From Dasypus novemcinctus (taxonomy: Eukaryota; Chordata; Mammalia; Cingulata; Dasypodidae), in assembly GCF_030445035.2 (NCBI RefSeq), contig NC_080677.1, forward strand, positions 31,843,329-31,907,328: a stretch of 64,000 nucleotides of DNA. The letters run 5' to 3'. The translations under genes and the position numbers were made by a program. Shown here piece after piece: positions 1-12,073 of this stretch (its first letter is position 1; each line of letters opens with the position of its first letter). The notes under the pieces were generated by a model. It saw only the letters and a program-made list of their open reading frames with translations. It did not search any database and was not told the DNA's origin.

Positions 1-620
1 TTGGAGGAGCGTTGCAAAATCCCCTGAAGGACTTTGGAAGGAGTGTGGAGTCTGGTGGGTGGTGGGTGGTGGGTGGCTGGGGAGGGAGGACCCTGGCCAG
101 TCCTCTTTCCACCCCAGGATGCTGTGACCCTCTTCCCGGGAGCCACGCCTCTCTGCGGGCTGACAGTTTAATGAGCAGCCCAGCATTTTACCCAAGGCAG
201 TCACACCAGTAGGAAATCCTGTTAGGTTTACAAGTGCCCATTAGTTAGAAGCTCCCCAGGGTCATTGTAGGCATGCACTGTGCAAGGCTTCTGTTTGGGA
301 CGTCCTTGTGCCCCAGTGTTGAGTGCCCGTGCAGAGGGCAGTGCCTCTGGGAACTTGGGTCTCCTCCTGTACATTATAAACAGCCCTGGGAGCAAAATCT
401 CCAGCTCCTCACAGAGCTCTCCTGCAGGGCGCTCCGGTCTCCACAGGAAAAAAAAAATCGGGTTCCTGCCATGAATGAATGACCCAGGAGACTTCAGGGA
501 ACGGGGGTCCCATATTCAGAGTAAGTGAACTGAGTCAGAGGAGGGAGGACACCAACCGAGATGGGGCAGCTGCTGTTTTCTCTCTGTGGCAAAACTCACT
601 CCATCACTCTTTCCTTTGGG
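1..620. other. Unique non-coding DNA, moderately GC-rich
   Basis: No recognisable repeat or convincing coding frame. The short open frames on both strands lack splice context and family resemblance. It contains the G-rich tract described separately. Confidence 0.55.
57..86 (+). other. Potential G-quadruplex tract
   Basis: Five runs of three or more G (57-59, 64-66, 71-73, 79-82, 84-86) are separated by loops of 1-5 nt and arise from a short tandem of the unit ggtgggt. This matches the usual four-run G-quadruplex pattern with one spare run. Folding is inferred from sequence only. Confidence 0.6.
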
Positions 621-808
621 CTGTGGTTCTCGAGTGTGGTCCAGGGATAAGTGGTACCACAGCATCACCAGGCAACTTGTTAGAAATCCAAGTTCTCAGG
701 CCTCGCCCCAGACTGCCTGGGGCAGAAACTGCTGGGGCGAGGACCGGCAATCTGCATTTTAACAAGCCCTCCAAGGATTCTGAAGCGCTCCAGTTGGAGA
801 ACTGCTGC
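621..808. mobile_element. MER5A-type hAT-Charlie non-autonomous DNA transposon
   Basis: About 188 bp, close to full length for MER5A. It runs from a gtggttctc-like terminal repeat through internal landmarks such as aacttgttagaaatcc and ttttaacaagccctcc to a decayed gagaactgctg end. The family is an ancient, inactive eutherian hAT relic moved by Charlie transposase. Strand is left open because the element is nearly palindromic. Confidence 0.8.
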
Positions 809-1099
809 TACCTGGCTTCTGGGACAAGGCCACGAAATGAGCAGAGGCCGCCTCTGCATCCTGCCCTCCAAGGGAGCAGATATCTCCGAACACCTAATAA
901 ATGTCTGCCTCAAGGTGCCTGTGGAAGCTCGAAATCATTTTATGAATCCCAAAAAGAAACTAATGGGTCACCATGGCGTGAGACCCTTGCGACTGGGCTA
1001 CATCAGTGAGGCAGGACTCGGGCTGAGCCTCCGCCCTCTTGCTGGGTCTAATAAAAATGGAGGCACAGGAAAAGGGAGCTGCAAAATTTGATCCAGTTT
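809..1099. other. Unique non-coding DNA
   Basis: No repeat family or exon signal seen. A 176-codon frame (479-1009) runs from the upstream unique DNA across the MER5A into this interval and is not regarded as a gene. Confidence 0.5.
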
Positions 1100-1492
1100 C
1101 TCCCACAGCTGAGATGCAAGAAGAGATGCCCCCGAGAAGCTCAAGAGCTGAGGCCCAGAGAAGGCCGGGCCATATGCCCGCTAGCTTGCAGCTGGACACA
1201 GGAGGAAAGTGGAGCAGCCGAGACTGAGGGAGGAGACCTGGAAGGACACAAGCCCTGTGCCTGGCTGTCCATAGCTGAGCTCCGGCAGACGACAGTAGAT
1301 TCTGGGGGGGAAGGCAGAGACCACCGTAGAGCTCGATGGCCCTCCTGCCTCCCTTGACTTAGAGAAAGCACCTCTTATGGTGCCTTGAGTTGGACTTTCC
1401 ACGACCTTGAAACCGTAAGCTTTTATCCCAAATAAATCCCCTTCATAAAAGCCAACCCATTCCTAGGACTTTGCATCGGCAGCCCTCTAACA
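1100..1492 (+). mobile_element. Decayed LTR, 3' part, ERVL-like family
   Basis: The 3' end carries a poly(A)-signal block (aagcttttatcccaaataaa) followed by cataaaagccaaccc and a cggcagccctctaacaaac end. The same order is seen in the LTRs at 48853-49462 and, on the other strand, 37457-37904. The 5' boundary is not visible and the start is approximate. It is non-coding. Confidence 0.55.
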
Positions 1493-2439
1493 AACTAAAA
1501 CAGTGCCTCTCCAGCTCTGGCTATTGGCTGGGTGCGTGGGTACCTGCCTCCCCTGGAGGCGCAGCCCCTGATGAAGCTGGCTGCCCCTCAGGAAACCCGG
1601 CCGTTCCCATCCTTGTGTCCTGGTGTGGACGCCTTCCAGAAGTGTCAAGGGAAGCCAAGGTGACCGTGTCTTGATGCAAGCCTGATAGTCAGATATCACA
1701 AATCTACTCTGCACCCAAAATACTTGCCAGCGACAATAGGATGCTTCATCTCCCCATAAATTCTGGAGCCCGTGTGGGTCAAAAATCTCCTCTCTCCTCT
1801 AAGGATGGGTGTTACCTTAATCAAATCACCTAAAACCTGGCAGGATTCACTTTTCAATTGTACTCCATATTAGTTTAGTGTTTTGTAAGCTCCAAAGTAT
1901 ATTTTCCTCCCATTTATTTTTTGTTTTGGCATCTCAAACAGCCCACAGAAGCTCAGTAGTGGACGGTGTCCAAGTCTGCTCCAGCATCCTTTCCCTCTGC
2001 CCGTCTCTGATGGTAGCTCTGTTTTCACTCAGCATCCTCCCCTTCCGCTGGTGGCCCATGCGTCCTCAGGGGAGCCTGCCCACCCGCAGCTCCAGAGGTG
2101 GACGGAAGTGGTCTAAGGGCGAGCCCACCCCCCTTGCCAATGACTGATCCAGGAGAGGCAGGTCACTCAACTCAGGTGACTGAGATTCCAGAAAAGGCTT
2201 TCCAGGGCTGCTGGGAAATTTCTCGCTTGCCTTCCTCTCTCCTCGGAGTGCTTCCATGCTCCCACATCAAGCTGGGAATTGCTGCCCTCACTTCACTACC
2301 AGCCTGGGGATGTGGCTGGCACATGAAGGGGGACAGGGTGTCCTGAACGTCACACCACCACAGGCTCCCCGCTCTGGAGGTCGGTAAACATTGACATTGT
2401 TAAGGCCAATTTGAATTGGATTTTCTATTATTTACCACC
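1493..2439. other. Unique non-coding DNA
   Basis: Mixed GC content, only short frames. No repeat, promoter or exon signal that I can support. Confidence 0.5.
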
Positions 2440-2555
2440 AAAAACACCTTACTGATAGAGTAAGGATTATTATCCCTATTATGTATGTAGGGAAACTGAG
2501 GCACAGGAGGTTTAGCAACTTTGTAGTAAATGGCAGAAGTCAGAGTGGAATCTCA
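2440..2555 (-). mobile_element. MIR SINE fragment
   Basis: The antisense MIR signature gaaactgaggcacagg is followed by a decayed 'cagagtggaatctcagg' region. MIRs are ancient tRNA-derived SINEs mobilised by L2 and shared by all mammals. This copy is truncated and diverged. Confidence 0.65.
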
Positions 2556-2834
2556 GGATGTCCCTTCAGGCAAGTCACTGTGATGTTTCCAGAGGGAAGG
2601 GACGGGGGAGCAGGTGGAAGAGACGCGCAAACGGGGAACTGCAGCTGCATGGGCAGGCTCTGCCTGCACCACAATCTTATCTGAAGATGCCCAGAGGACT
2701 GGAGGTAGGAAGACAAGAAAGAAGAAATGATAGAGAAGGAAGGGAGTTATAGAAAAATAAATGAAAAATAAAAAACACAATGCATTCTTTTAGTATTAGG
2801 GCAAAGGTCCATCCTGTATGAAAAGTAAGTCCTT

Positions 2835-3170
2835 GGGAGTGGATGTGGCTCAAGCAGTTGGGTGCCCACCTGCCTTCCACATGGGAGATCCCAGGTTCGG
2901 TTTCTGGTGCCTCCTAAAGAAGACAAAAACAACAAGCAGACATTGAGCAAAAACAACAAGCAGACAATGAGCAAAAACAAACCAGCAGGGAGCAGATGTG
3001 GCGCAAGCAGTGGAGCACCCACCTCCTACACAGGAGGTCCCGGGGTTCATTTCCCAGGGCCTCCTAAAGGAAAAACAGACAGACAATGAGCAGACAATGA
3101 GCAAAACAATGAGCAGACAGACAAGGAAGCCATCTCAGGGCAGGAGAATGCAAAGGGGAAAAAAAGTAAC
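2835..3170 (+). mobile_element. Dimeric xenarthran tRNA-derived SINE
   Basis: Two head-to-tail tRNA-like monomers. The first has A box tggctcaagcagttggg and B box ggttcggtttc, then cctcctaaag and a tail of repeated caagcagacaatgagc-like units. The second starts at about 2989 (gggagcagatgtggcgcaag). The outer TSD is taagtcctt at 2826-2834 and 3171-3179, with no duplication between monomers, so the pair inserted as one unit. tRNA-derived SINEs are transcribed by pol III and copied by L1 machinery. Confidence 0.85.
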
Positions 3171-3179
3171 TAAGTCCTT

Positions 3180-3854
3180 TACTTGCTGCTTTCAAGGTGT
3201 TTCTTTTAGTTTGCCATTAATATATGCAGAGAGAACTGAACTGTGTTCTTCTTGGAAGCAGGAAACCCCACTCTGTCCAGCTTCCTAACCCGAGTGACTC
3301 AACACTGCTGCCCTTGCTGCGGTGCCTGCAAGCAGTGATGCCGCAGCTCTGCAGAGCAGACACCACTTCTTACCTCATAAAATTGCTACCCAAAACACAC
3401 TGGAATAATCCACCTCATTAGGGGCTGGGGGCACCACCACCAGCACCCTCGCCTTGCGTAGCGTGCAGCAAGCTCCCCTCTCTCGGGCCCCTGCTGGGAA
3501 AAGCAGGGTGGTTTGGAGGCGGCAGACCCTCCTTCCACATCCCATCTAGTCAAGCTGCAAATCAATATTGCTTGGTGAGAGCAAATCACATTTCAAGGTT
3601 ATAAGCAATAGAGAAAGAAAGAAGGCAAATGGGAAATCATTTATCAAGATGACCATATTTAAAAGGGAAGAAAAGAAAGCTTCCATCAAAGATGTAACGC
3701 CATCCCTTGGCTATATCCCCACCCCACCCTCACCCCAAAATGTTGGCAGAGTTTTAGGTGCTGTGAGATTTAAATACCATTTTCAACGGGTTTTGAGATA
3801 TGGGGTTGCATGGTTTATAAATGTTCTTGGTCACAGAGTTTAGTGCATTTTTTT
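3180..3854. other. Unique non-coding DNA
   Basis: No repeat or gene signal recognised. It contains an A-rich stretch around 3600-3680. Confidence 0.45.
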
Positions 3855-4265
3855 TCCCTCCGAAAGGGATCATCAACCGAGAAATAACAAACTAAGCTGC
3901 AAGGCAACGAAGGCGTTTATTTGGGGTCTTAGAACTGCAGTTTGCGGAGCACAGATCCAAGTAGCAACCCGGCTTGTGTCCCATCTTGGTGCTTCCAGGC
4001 AAGGGATTTTAGAGGACATAAAGAGATTACATAAAGTGTGATTGGTGGCTATTTGGGACATCCTAAATATCCTGCAGGTTAGGTGGTTTACCGAGTTCCT
4101 TATTCTGTGGCCTGTGTCTGGGGTCCGGGTGTCCCTAAAGGTTCGAGGAGCACTGCTGCTTGAGGCCGGGCCTCCTTGGGCAGTTTGTGATGGCTGGCTG
4201 AGCTTTCCATAGGAGCAACCTCCAGAGGGACCGCCCGCCTCCGTTTTATATCTCTTAGCCACAGC
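3855..4265 (-). mobile_element. Probable LTR remnant (ERV class uncertain)
   Basis: Read on the minus strand, the end of the block contains an aataaa signal (plus-strand gcgtttatttggggtc at 3912-3927) about 60 nt from the inferred 3' edge, an arrangement typical of an LTR R/U5 region. Its family is not recognised and the limits are approximate. It could instead be a processed 3' UTR fragment. Confidence 0.35.
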
Positions 4266-5043
4266 GACTCTCAGGAAAACGTCGTCTTATTTCTTCTTAC
4301 ATCACCAAATGTCTGCTTTTCTTTTCCAATGTGAAGACACTAACATCTTTGGGGGCTGCCAGGGGGATCTGGCTCCCTCATCCACACCACTCTTTTCAGT
4401 TGATCACCTTTTAAATTAGAGACACATCCAGTTAGGGTGTCAGGATTCAGAGGAGTTAGCAGCATCTGGGAAGAAAGGCAAGACCGAGAACTCACCCGGT
4501 GAGGTTGCAGGTGGGGGGCAGGGGAACGCATCAGCTACCAGTGATGCAAGAGCCCATGTTGGTATTTATCCCCCTTCCTCACAGGTGGGCAAGCTGAGGC
4601 TCAGAGAGGTTGAGTAAATTGCCCAGGATCAAACAGCTTGTCCCTAAGGGCTATGAGACTCAATGTAAGCATGGCCAAGGGAATGTAATAATAGACAGTA
4701 GGGGTGTAGGAGAAAAACCCTTTCTCCATCATCTACCCTATCACGTCGCCACTGATAAACCTGACCTGGCCCCGCGGGCTGCTGACATCGGTGCTGCCTG
4801 GCCAAGTCACCTGATCCTACTCAGGCATGTCCTGTGCACACCACGCCCCAGGACAGGGGCCCGCACCTCCAGCAGCCCATCACCAGCCGTCGGCCACACT
4901 CAGAGACTTTGTTTTCCTAATACAGGACCGAGACAGGTGTCAATCTTTTGGCTTTGAAAGCCCTGACTCGTGTCTCTCCTTCCCCACATGGCATTCCCCA
5001 GAGCCTAGAAATAGGTTCCTTGGTTGGCAGTCCAACTTTTCTT
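4266..5043. other. Unique DNA with a short MIR fragment near 4560-4650
   Basis: The segment 4560-4650 carries gctgaggctcagagagg followed by a decayed gcccaggatcaaacagc, an antisense MIR signature. The rest is unassigned. Confidence 0.5.
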
Positions 5044-5048
5044 CTTAG

Positions 5049-5258
5049 TCTCTTTTTTTTCTCAGGTACCAGGGCTGGGGATTGGACCCAGGACCTCATA
5101 TGTGGGAAGCCAGGACTCAACCACTGAGCCACATCAGCTTCCATGAGTTGGTTTTATTCATTTGTTTGCTTTTTTGTTTTTAGCAGGCACTGGGAACTGA
5201 ACTGGGGACCTCCCATGTGGGAAGCAAGTGCTCAACCACTTGAGCCACATCTGCTCCC
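5049..5258 (-). mobile_element. Dimeric xenarthran tRNA-derived SINE
   Basis: On the minus strand two tRNA-like heads follow one another, seen on the plus strand as gagccacatctgctccc (5242-5258) and gagccacatcagcttcc (5126-5142), each with its gggaac/ggacctc B-box side. The left end is a T8 run, the poly(A) tail. A 5-bp cttag flanks both ends (5044-5048, 5259-5263) and is only weak TSD evidence. Confidence 0.75.
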
Positions 5259-5578
5259 CTTAGATTTTATTTTCACTTGACCTCCACTAGTCCATCACCC
5301 TGTTGCCCACTGCTGCCCACGTGGCCCAGAGGAATGTGGGTGAGGGCCAAGAGCTACCCATGGCCCTTGGTTGGCCAGGGGCATCTTCTTCCTAGGCAAC
5401 CTCCTCCTTTACGAGTCAAGTCTCTTTCAAACCCAAGCTAACCGGCTCTTGCCTTGGAAATCCCCAACTGCCTCATGCAAAGGTGTGCCATGTGTTCAGG
5501 AGGGCTATTTTAGGCCATGGAGGACATCTTTTTTTCAACCAGAGGGATGGAACACCATGCCATTGAAAGACACAGCCA

Positions 5579-5985
5579 GGGAAGCGGACTTGGCCCAGTG
5601 GTTAGGGCGTCCGTCTACCATATGGGAGGTCCGTGGTTCAAACCCCGGGCCTCCTTGACCCGTGTGGAGCTGGCCCATGCGCAGTGCTGATGTGCGCAAG
5701 AAGTGCCGTGCCATGCAGGGGTGTCCCCCGCGTAGGGGAGCCCCACGCGCAAGGAGTGCGCCCCGTAAGGAGAGCCGCCCAGCGCGAAAGAAAGTGCAGC
5801 CTGCCCAGGAATGGCGCCGCCCACATGGAGAGCTGACATAACAAGATGATGCAACAGAAAGAAACACAGATTCCCGTGCCGCTGACAACAGAAGTTGACA
5901 AAGAAGATGCAATGAATAGACACAGAAAACAGACAATGGGGTGGGGGGGAGAGAAATAAATAAATAAATAAATCTTTATTAAAAA
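5579..5985 (+). mobile_element. Full-length DAS-type SINE
   Basis: Starts gggaagcggacttggccc, with A box tggcccagtggttaggg and B box ggttcaaaccccggg, then the CpG-rich body, the gacaacagaagttgac segment, a (taaa)n tail and an A run. A perfect 13-bp TSD, aaagacacagcca, lies at 5566-5578 and 5986-5998. The intact TSD and many surviving CpGs point to a fairly recent L1-mediated insertion. Open frames here are by-products of the GC-rich SINE body. Confidence 0.95.
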
Positions 5986-5998
5986 AAAGACACAGCCA

Positions 5999-7534
5999 CT
6001 AAGCCAGCAGCAGGGCCGTGCCCCCGGGTGGGGGGCTCAGGATGGGGAGGACCCTGGTTTGACCCCTGCCCTGGGGACCCTGCCATGCTAGCCCCAGCCA
6101 CTTTTGTGGGCAGAGGTGGGGGCTTTCACACACCTGCCCCCACCACCTGAGGGCTTGCACTGGCTGAGGGAAGGCTCCAGTCTTCTGGTCCTTCTGCAGG
6201 TCACCTGTCGTTCCTTAAACTATTTCTATTATTCCTGGGTTTAGTTCCCGAACATCCCTGAGCAAAGAGATCGTACAGGCTCACGTAAGGCTTCAAAGCT
6301 GTAAAACTGAGATGCAAGTGAAAATGCCTACACGACCATTAACCTCTTTGTATTTGCAACCAGAGTTTTTGGATCCGAAGAACTAGTTTAAAATCCATTT
6401 GTCCTTCATGTTTGCACTATGAGTCTCCAGGGGCTTAATCAGAATAGAAAAGAATCAAATACCCCATCAGCAGCTCGGCCTCTGTACCCAGCTCTTGCCT
6501 GTCGACCAGCAGGAGATTTAGATTTCCACATATTCCCTAAAATCATGTCAGAGGCAGAAAAGAAAAGGATAGCACAAAATTCAGCTGCAGCCACTTAATG
6601 GGGAAGCGCATTGCAGGTCAATGAACTTCAGCAAACTGGGTACGGTTCTAAGAATCACTGATAGGGAGGACGTGATTTAGCTTCCTGCATCAGGGTCTCA
6701 AAGCGGGGGGTGGTGGTGGGCATCTTGAGGGTGCCACCGGCCACCACAGAATGAAACACGATATGCAAGCTATCCCGCTGCAGGTAACTTAATGAGGATG
6801 GGCGAGAGGGAGAGATGAGGGCTGTACTAGCAGAGGGTCCCTCTGCCCAAACCAAGTGCAGACAGGGACGCAAGGCTGCTTTTTTATGGGCTGCTTGAAA
6901 CAAAAGACATCAAAACCCTTGCTTTCTTCCTTGTCTAGCCCAGAGCCGCAGTAACATTCTCATAAGGAAGCGAAGGCAGAGACATTTCCCACTGCTTTGG
7001 AATGTGTGGCTCCAGCCCTCTGGATTTAAGGGAGGCCCCAAGCTACCGAGCAGGCAGCTGTTAATCTGCATGATTACTGGAGAACAGTAAAACCATCAGC
7101 CCCCCAGTCCAGCTTAGCAGGGAGCAGGAAGCTGCCACAGGCTTAATCGCTGGGAAATTGCAGAAGAAAAAGACCTGGCTGGGAATATGGTTGAAAAGCC
7201 AGCCCCAGAGATAGACCTCTTTTTTTCCTCCTTAGACATTCTTCCAGAGCCAGTAGGCTCTGGAAACGACAGCGAGAAAAAGGGAGCACCAGGAAAAGCT
7301 CTTTGTAGAATCCTCAGGCGCTGCACACAGTTGGGAGGGACAACCTGAACCCATCCATTTCCTAAAGTACTTTGTGATTTCTCATGATCCACCTAGTAAA
7401 AGGAGAGAAGTCAGAAAAATAAAATAAAACTGTTCTGATTATTATGTTCACCTACCCAGTTGGGAAAGTCAGGCAGCCTCTTTTATAGAGCTGAAAGAGT
7501 AAACAAACAAAAAAATTTATCTTCACTAGTAAGG
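5999..7534. other. Unique non-coding DNA
   Basis: GC-rich at 6000-6200, then AT-richer. No splice-flanked frame, tRNA or recognised repeat. Confidence 0.45.
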
Positions 7535-7800
7535 TCTCACTCACTCATTTAGTAAATATTTATTGAGTATCTACTGTGAGCTGGTTCCTCGGCTAAGTAG
7601 GACCAGGGACCCAGGGAAGGACAAAGCAAGGTCTCTGCCCACAGAGCCTGCCACCTGGGGGAGGATGGAGCCACACTTTTTGGGAGAATGAATAAGTAGG
7701 GGACATCTAGCCAATGGGGGTAGGTGGCATTAGAGAAGGCTCTCCAGAAGGAAGAGCTATCCAATGGCCGGAGATGGTTAAGACCAAAGAGGGGAGAGGT
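7535..7800 (-). mobile_element. L2 LINE 3' end, antisense
   Basis: Begins with cactcactcatttag and tatttattgagtatctact, the reverse complement of the L2 3' terminus. It continues through decayed landmarks for the 'dose of L2' region such as gaaggctctccagaagg. It is non-coding and ancient. Confidence 0.65.
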
Positions 7801-8494
7801 TTTGGTCAAAGGAACAGCATGGGTTCTGTTGGCTACCCCTTTTTCTATTCCCCGATAGAGAACTGCTCTGGACTTTTAGAAATAACAACGAAAACAATTT
7901 TTTTCTTAGCCTTACAACCTGGGCTTTATCCTATTCCTTCCAGTGTCCCATTGAAAACAGGTTCAGCTGACTATACTACTTTATTTTAGTTTGATTATTC
8001 CATGTAAATTAATCTGAAAATTATTCAAAATACTAGAAAATCTTTGGGGTTGATGCTATTGGCAAATGTCATAGCAAGCTCGGGAGTAAAGGTAGGCTGA
8101 GTCCTGGTTGTCTAATGGCAACTTCTGAACTCCTTTACCAGAGGTGTGTGTCCCCGGAGGCAGTAAGAGTGGAGCATAGGAGGCAAATTCCTGTTGGACT
8201 TCAAGAGGTAGGACCTGGAAACACTTCCCGAGGAAGGTCTGCACCCAAATTAGGCATTAGAGTTTTTGCCATAGCGGAAGTAGTAACCCAGACGTAGAAG
8301 GAGATTAGAACAAGCTCCTGGATATGTTTACTGCTAAGTGCAGCTAAAAGGAAAAAAAAAGGAGATTAAGTGAATGGTAGGACTTGGGAAAAACAAGAAA
8401 AGCATCTGGATTGATTTGGAAAGATAGAATAAGGGACTTATAGCGTGGTACAAAAAAAAAAATGTAGGCTATTGGGTATCTCTTTCCTCATTTA
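7801..8494. other. Unique non-coding DNA
   Basis: Nothing recognised beyond short A-rich runs near 8350 and 8450. Confidence 0.45.
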
Positions 8495-8700
8495 AAGTCA
8501 GCATGGCACTGTGGTTAAGCACGTCAACTCTGGAGTCAAAGCATGTGGGTTCAAGTCCCTACTCAACCACTTAATAAGCCTTTGATCTTTGGCCAGTTAC
8601 TTTCACTTAACACCCATGCCTCAGTTCTCCTCGTCTGTAAAACGGGACCATCACAGCACTTGCCTCATGAAGTTGGAGTGAGAATTAAGTAATGATGGTG
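8495..8700 (+). mobile_element. MIR SINE, near full length
   Basis: Sense MIR landmarks appear in order: ggcactgtggttaagcac, actctggagtcaaag, gtgggttcaagtccc (B-box like), a diverged ttggccagttactttcac, and cctcagttctcctcgtctg. About 200 bp of the usual 260. Confidence 0.8.
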
Positions 8701-9284
8701 TCTCCAGGGTGGTACATCACAACGTTTTCCAAAAATGAGGGACTCAAGGGCTTTCTGCTCACAGCCAGGTAAGAGAAGACCAAATCTGTCCAGATTAAGA
8801 AAAATAAGGATAATATGAAGTTTAAAGTTCAGTGCAGCAGATACCTTTATTATATATTGGTCATCACAGACAAGGAGAAAGCAGAGAAGCTGAAGCAGTC
8901 CCTGCCCCCAAGTTTGGCAGTGAAGGAGCTGAAATGAACCAGACATGCTGATTTGAACTGTATAAAAATTTTAAAAGTTAAAAATTAAAATAAAAAAGCA
9001 GACATGTAAGCATGCCTAGAATATAGTAATGATCAACAAACTTAGTTATTGATTTTATTACCCCGCTTTTTCCAGAAAAGAATAAAGAAAAATGGGCTTA
9101 ATTATAAAGAAAGAATCTTAGTCCAATATAAGAAAAAATTTCTCAAAAGTGAGGAAGCATGGGAGTGGTTTTCTTAGATAAACCAAGTCTCAGAAAGTCA
9201 TTAAAGTCAGTAGAAATGAAATTGACCCTGATCTGTCGAGGATGAATAATGTGAAGCGACAAGGAGGTGGTTTGGTCTGCGTTG
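8701..9284. other. AT-rich unique DNA
   Basis: No feature recognised. Homopurine and A-rich runs occur around 8940-9130. Confidence 0.45.
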
Positions 9285-9400
9285 GGGCAAGAAGGCAGTG
9301 TTTAGAGCCAGGACACTTGAATTCAAGTCCCAGCTTCAAATATGTGACTGTGGGCAAGTCACTAATACTCAGAGATTCAAATTGCCCTTCATATCCCCCA
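9285..9400 (+). mobile_element. MIR SINE fragment
   Basis: Contains ttgaattcaagtcccagc followed by gtgactgtgggcaagtcac, a central MIR pairing, in a short diverged copy. Confidence 0.65.
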
Positions 9401-10959
9401 CCTAGGAAGGATTCAGAGAGACCGTGTGTGAAGATGGTTTCTAGGCATCAAACGCCGTGGGTTCTCAGGGCTATACTAGATAGTCCAGTACTGCTCGCGT
9501 TCACCTGCTGCAGCATGGCGCCAAGAATGGACGAGCTGCTTGGCAATCCAGGTCTCCTTTAGCCCTCGATCCTGAAGAAATTGTCCTCCTAAGGGTCAGA
9601 AAAAACACACCAGAAGGGTGTTGACAGACCAATGTAAAACTCTTCTTCCCAGCCACTGCCACTCTCTGTCCTCATGCGCATTGCTCTGGACACTAGCAAG
9701 TGTTGCCCTTGGAGGAAAGCCTCTCTTGACTTTGAGCAGAAGACTCATGGGTATCAGGGACGTGGCTAAGTGTCTGCTAGATCCTGTCCCTAATGTCACA
9801 ACCACCTGCCTGTCACTTTCCAGGCACCTGTGATTAAATGAAGACATGGGAAAAGCGGTGACCACAAGTGAGTTTGAATCTCATAACATTGGTTCTCTGT
9901 CTCTACTCATGAACCAAGCATGAAGACACCCCAACTGGGGGTGGCAGAGCAAAGGGGAGAAAAGACACTGGCCCTGAATGACCACCGGGTCACTGACCTA
10001 ACCAGCCTTAGGCCTCTCCGACCTCTGGACTTCTTCTTATGTGAGATAATGAATTTCCTTCTTTTCTAAGCCACTTTTGTCTAGGTTTTCTGTCACTTGC
10101 ATCTTAAAGTATCTTCACTGATGATAAACAAGGTGTTCAATGATCAAACTTTGCATTACTGTTAATAAATTATCCTCCAGATGACAGTCTCAATTTATAC
10201 TGCACTGGCATAATATGAGAATGCCTGTTTCCCCTTACTAGACTTAGGGTTGTAATTCTTTGTCAGTTTAATAGGCAACATTTAGTTTAAGATTGATAGG
10301 GCCTGCCCATCTACTTGGGAGAACGAGCTACTTTAAGGACTTCAGCTGCTGGCTGCAGCCATGGGACTCCACCTTAATCACCGTTGTCTGTCTGTTGATT
10401 GAAGTAGGCCTGGCAAGACCTCTGCTTTCTGATGCTTAATTCCAGTTATAAATATGCTTAAAAGTAAGGTATTTGCATTTAAAGGGAACACATTCTTTAT
10501 TTAAACTTTTTATTGGTTGCCTACCAACCTTCTTCCAAATAGTTGTTTTAACAATATTTTAAAATGTTTTGGAAAAATAAAAACCAGTTGAAAGTAACAA
10601 ACTGATGTACACCCTCCATTACACAAGACAACTTGTTGTGATTGGAGACTGTGTGTGGCGTGTGAGAAAAACAGTGACGAAGAGACGGTGAGCCAGGAAG
10701 AGACCTGGCGGCAGAGAGAGAAATTTAAATATACAGCCCCATCAGGCCTCTTCCGTGAGAAAGGAGGTCTGTCCCACCTCAGCCATCCGTGGTGCCTGGT
10801 AAGGGCTGGAGGTGTGATCACAGGGAACTTTGTTCCTTGACTTCACCTGCTCAAGGTGAAGGCAGAAGAGGCATAAAATAAGGTCTCTGGAGACTTTACT
10901 TTCAGCACTGTAACTGAATCCAATTTATTCGTTCAAATAGGTGTGGCACCAGCTAGACT
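9401..10959. other. Unique non-coding DNA
   Basis: No repeat family, exon or RNA gene recognised across this interval. Confidence 0.45.
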
Positions 10960-11175
10960 TAATAACAAGAATGTTCATTTATTTTGTGCCCATGACTGGA
11001 TCTCATTAAATATATTTTTCACAACAGTCTTATTAGGAAGAGGTTATCTATGATCACCATTTTAAAGACATAAAATCAAGGCAAAAAAGTGTTAATGCAC
11101 TTGTCCAAGTTCATAGCACCAATATGAGGCTATGTGGATTTGACCGCAGATGTGGTTGACACAAAAGCCTATGCG
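10960..11175 (-). mobile_element. MIR SINE, antisense, diverged
   Basis: Follows the antisense MIR order: a tttattttgtgccc start, atctcattaaat, ccattttaaagacat, cacttgtccaagttcatag. All segments are strongly diverged. Confidence 0.55.
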
Positions 11176-11179
11176 ATCC

Positions 11180-11805
11180 TCACTGAGCTACCCTTCTCCA
11201 TGAGAGCGCTTTCTAGCAGTTCCCTGAAAAATCTGGTTGTATGAAGATGAAAAAGGGAAAGAGGTCCAAGTATTTTACATGTAATTTGTTAAATAATTAA
11301 TTTACATGCAATTTCAGTTTTGCTGAATTGCATGGAGCAAAATATTATAAGCTTATTCTAATTATTTCTTTCTTTCTGTTGTTAACTTTTACAATGAAAG
11401 AGATAATAAAGGTAATATGTGGTCAACAGAGAAACTTTGGAAAGGAATAAAGTAAAACAAAAGCACCTAAAACCACTCCACTACACAGAATAAAATTACT
11501 ATTAACATTTTGAGGATAATCCCTTGGCTTCTTAATTTCATATAAAATATGGTGGAAGTTATCTTTGTTAGTATTGCCATAAAGTTTTTTTAAAGACAAG
11601 TATCATCGAACATGACTGATGGTGAAAGTTGTTGTCTGTGGCTACATTTCAAATACCTTACCATCCTATCACTACCATTTTATACTCTGCTCTGGTCCTA
11701 TATGTTTTTAGAAGTGGAAATATGTTATTATGGAAAACTACCTGATGTGGATGATATGCATTATTATTAGAAGAAGCAAGATTTAGGGATATAGTATTAA
11801 AAATA
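11180..11805. other. AT-rich DNA, possibly old LINE debris
   Basis: The block 11455-11520 (aaaaccactcc to actattaacattttgagg) resembles a similar block at 49710-49765, so both may derive from one old interspersed repeat that I cannot name. The rest is unassigned. Confidence 0.35.
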
Positions 11806-12073
11806 GGGAGCAGATATGGTTCAAGCAGTTGGGCACCTGCCTCCCTCAGGCAGGGAGGTCCCAGGTTCGGTTTCCAGTGCCTCCTAAAGAAGATGCCACA
11901 ACCAGCAGACAATACGAACATCAGGGAAGGGAAGTGGCTCAAGGCGCTGGGTACTCACTTCCCACATGAGAGGTCCCAGGTTCAGTTCCCAGGGCCTCCT
12001 AAAGAAAATGAGCAGACACTGAGCAGACAGATGAGGGAGCCATCTTGGGGGACGGGGAGGGGAATAAAAAAAA
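11806..12073 (+). mobile_element. Dimeric xenarthran tRNA-derived SINE
   Basis: The first head is gggagcagatatggttcaag with B box ggttcggtttcc and cctcctaaagaag. The second head starts at about 11935 (aagtggctcaaggcgctggg) with B box ggttcagttccc. The tail carries gcagacactgagcagac and gagggagccatcttgg before an A8 run. No clear TSD was found. Confidence 0.8.

Noticed and set aside
479-1009. 176-codon open frame
   Set aside because: It runs through the MER5A transposon and lacks splice context or family resemblance.
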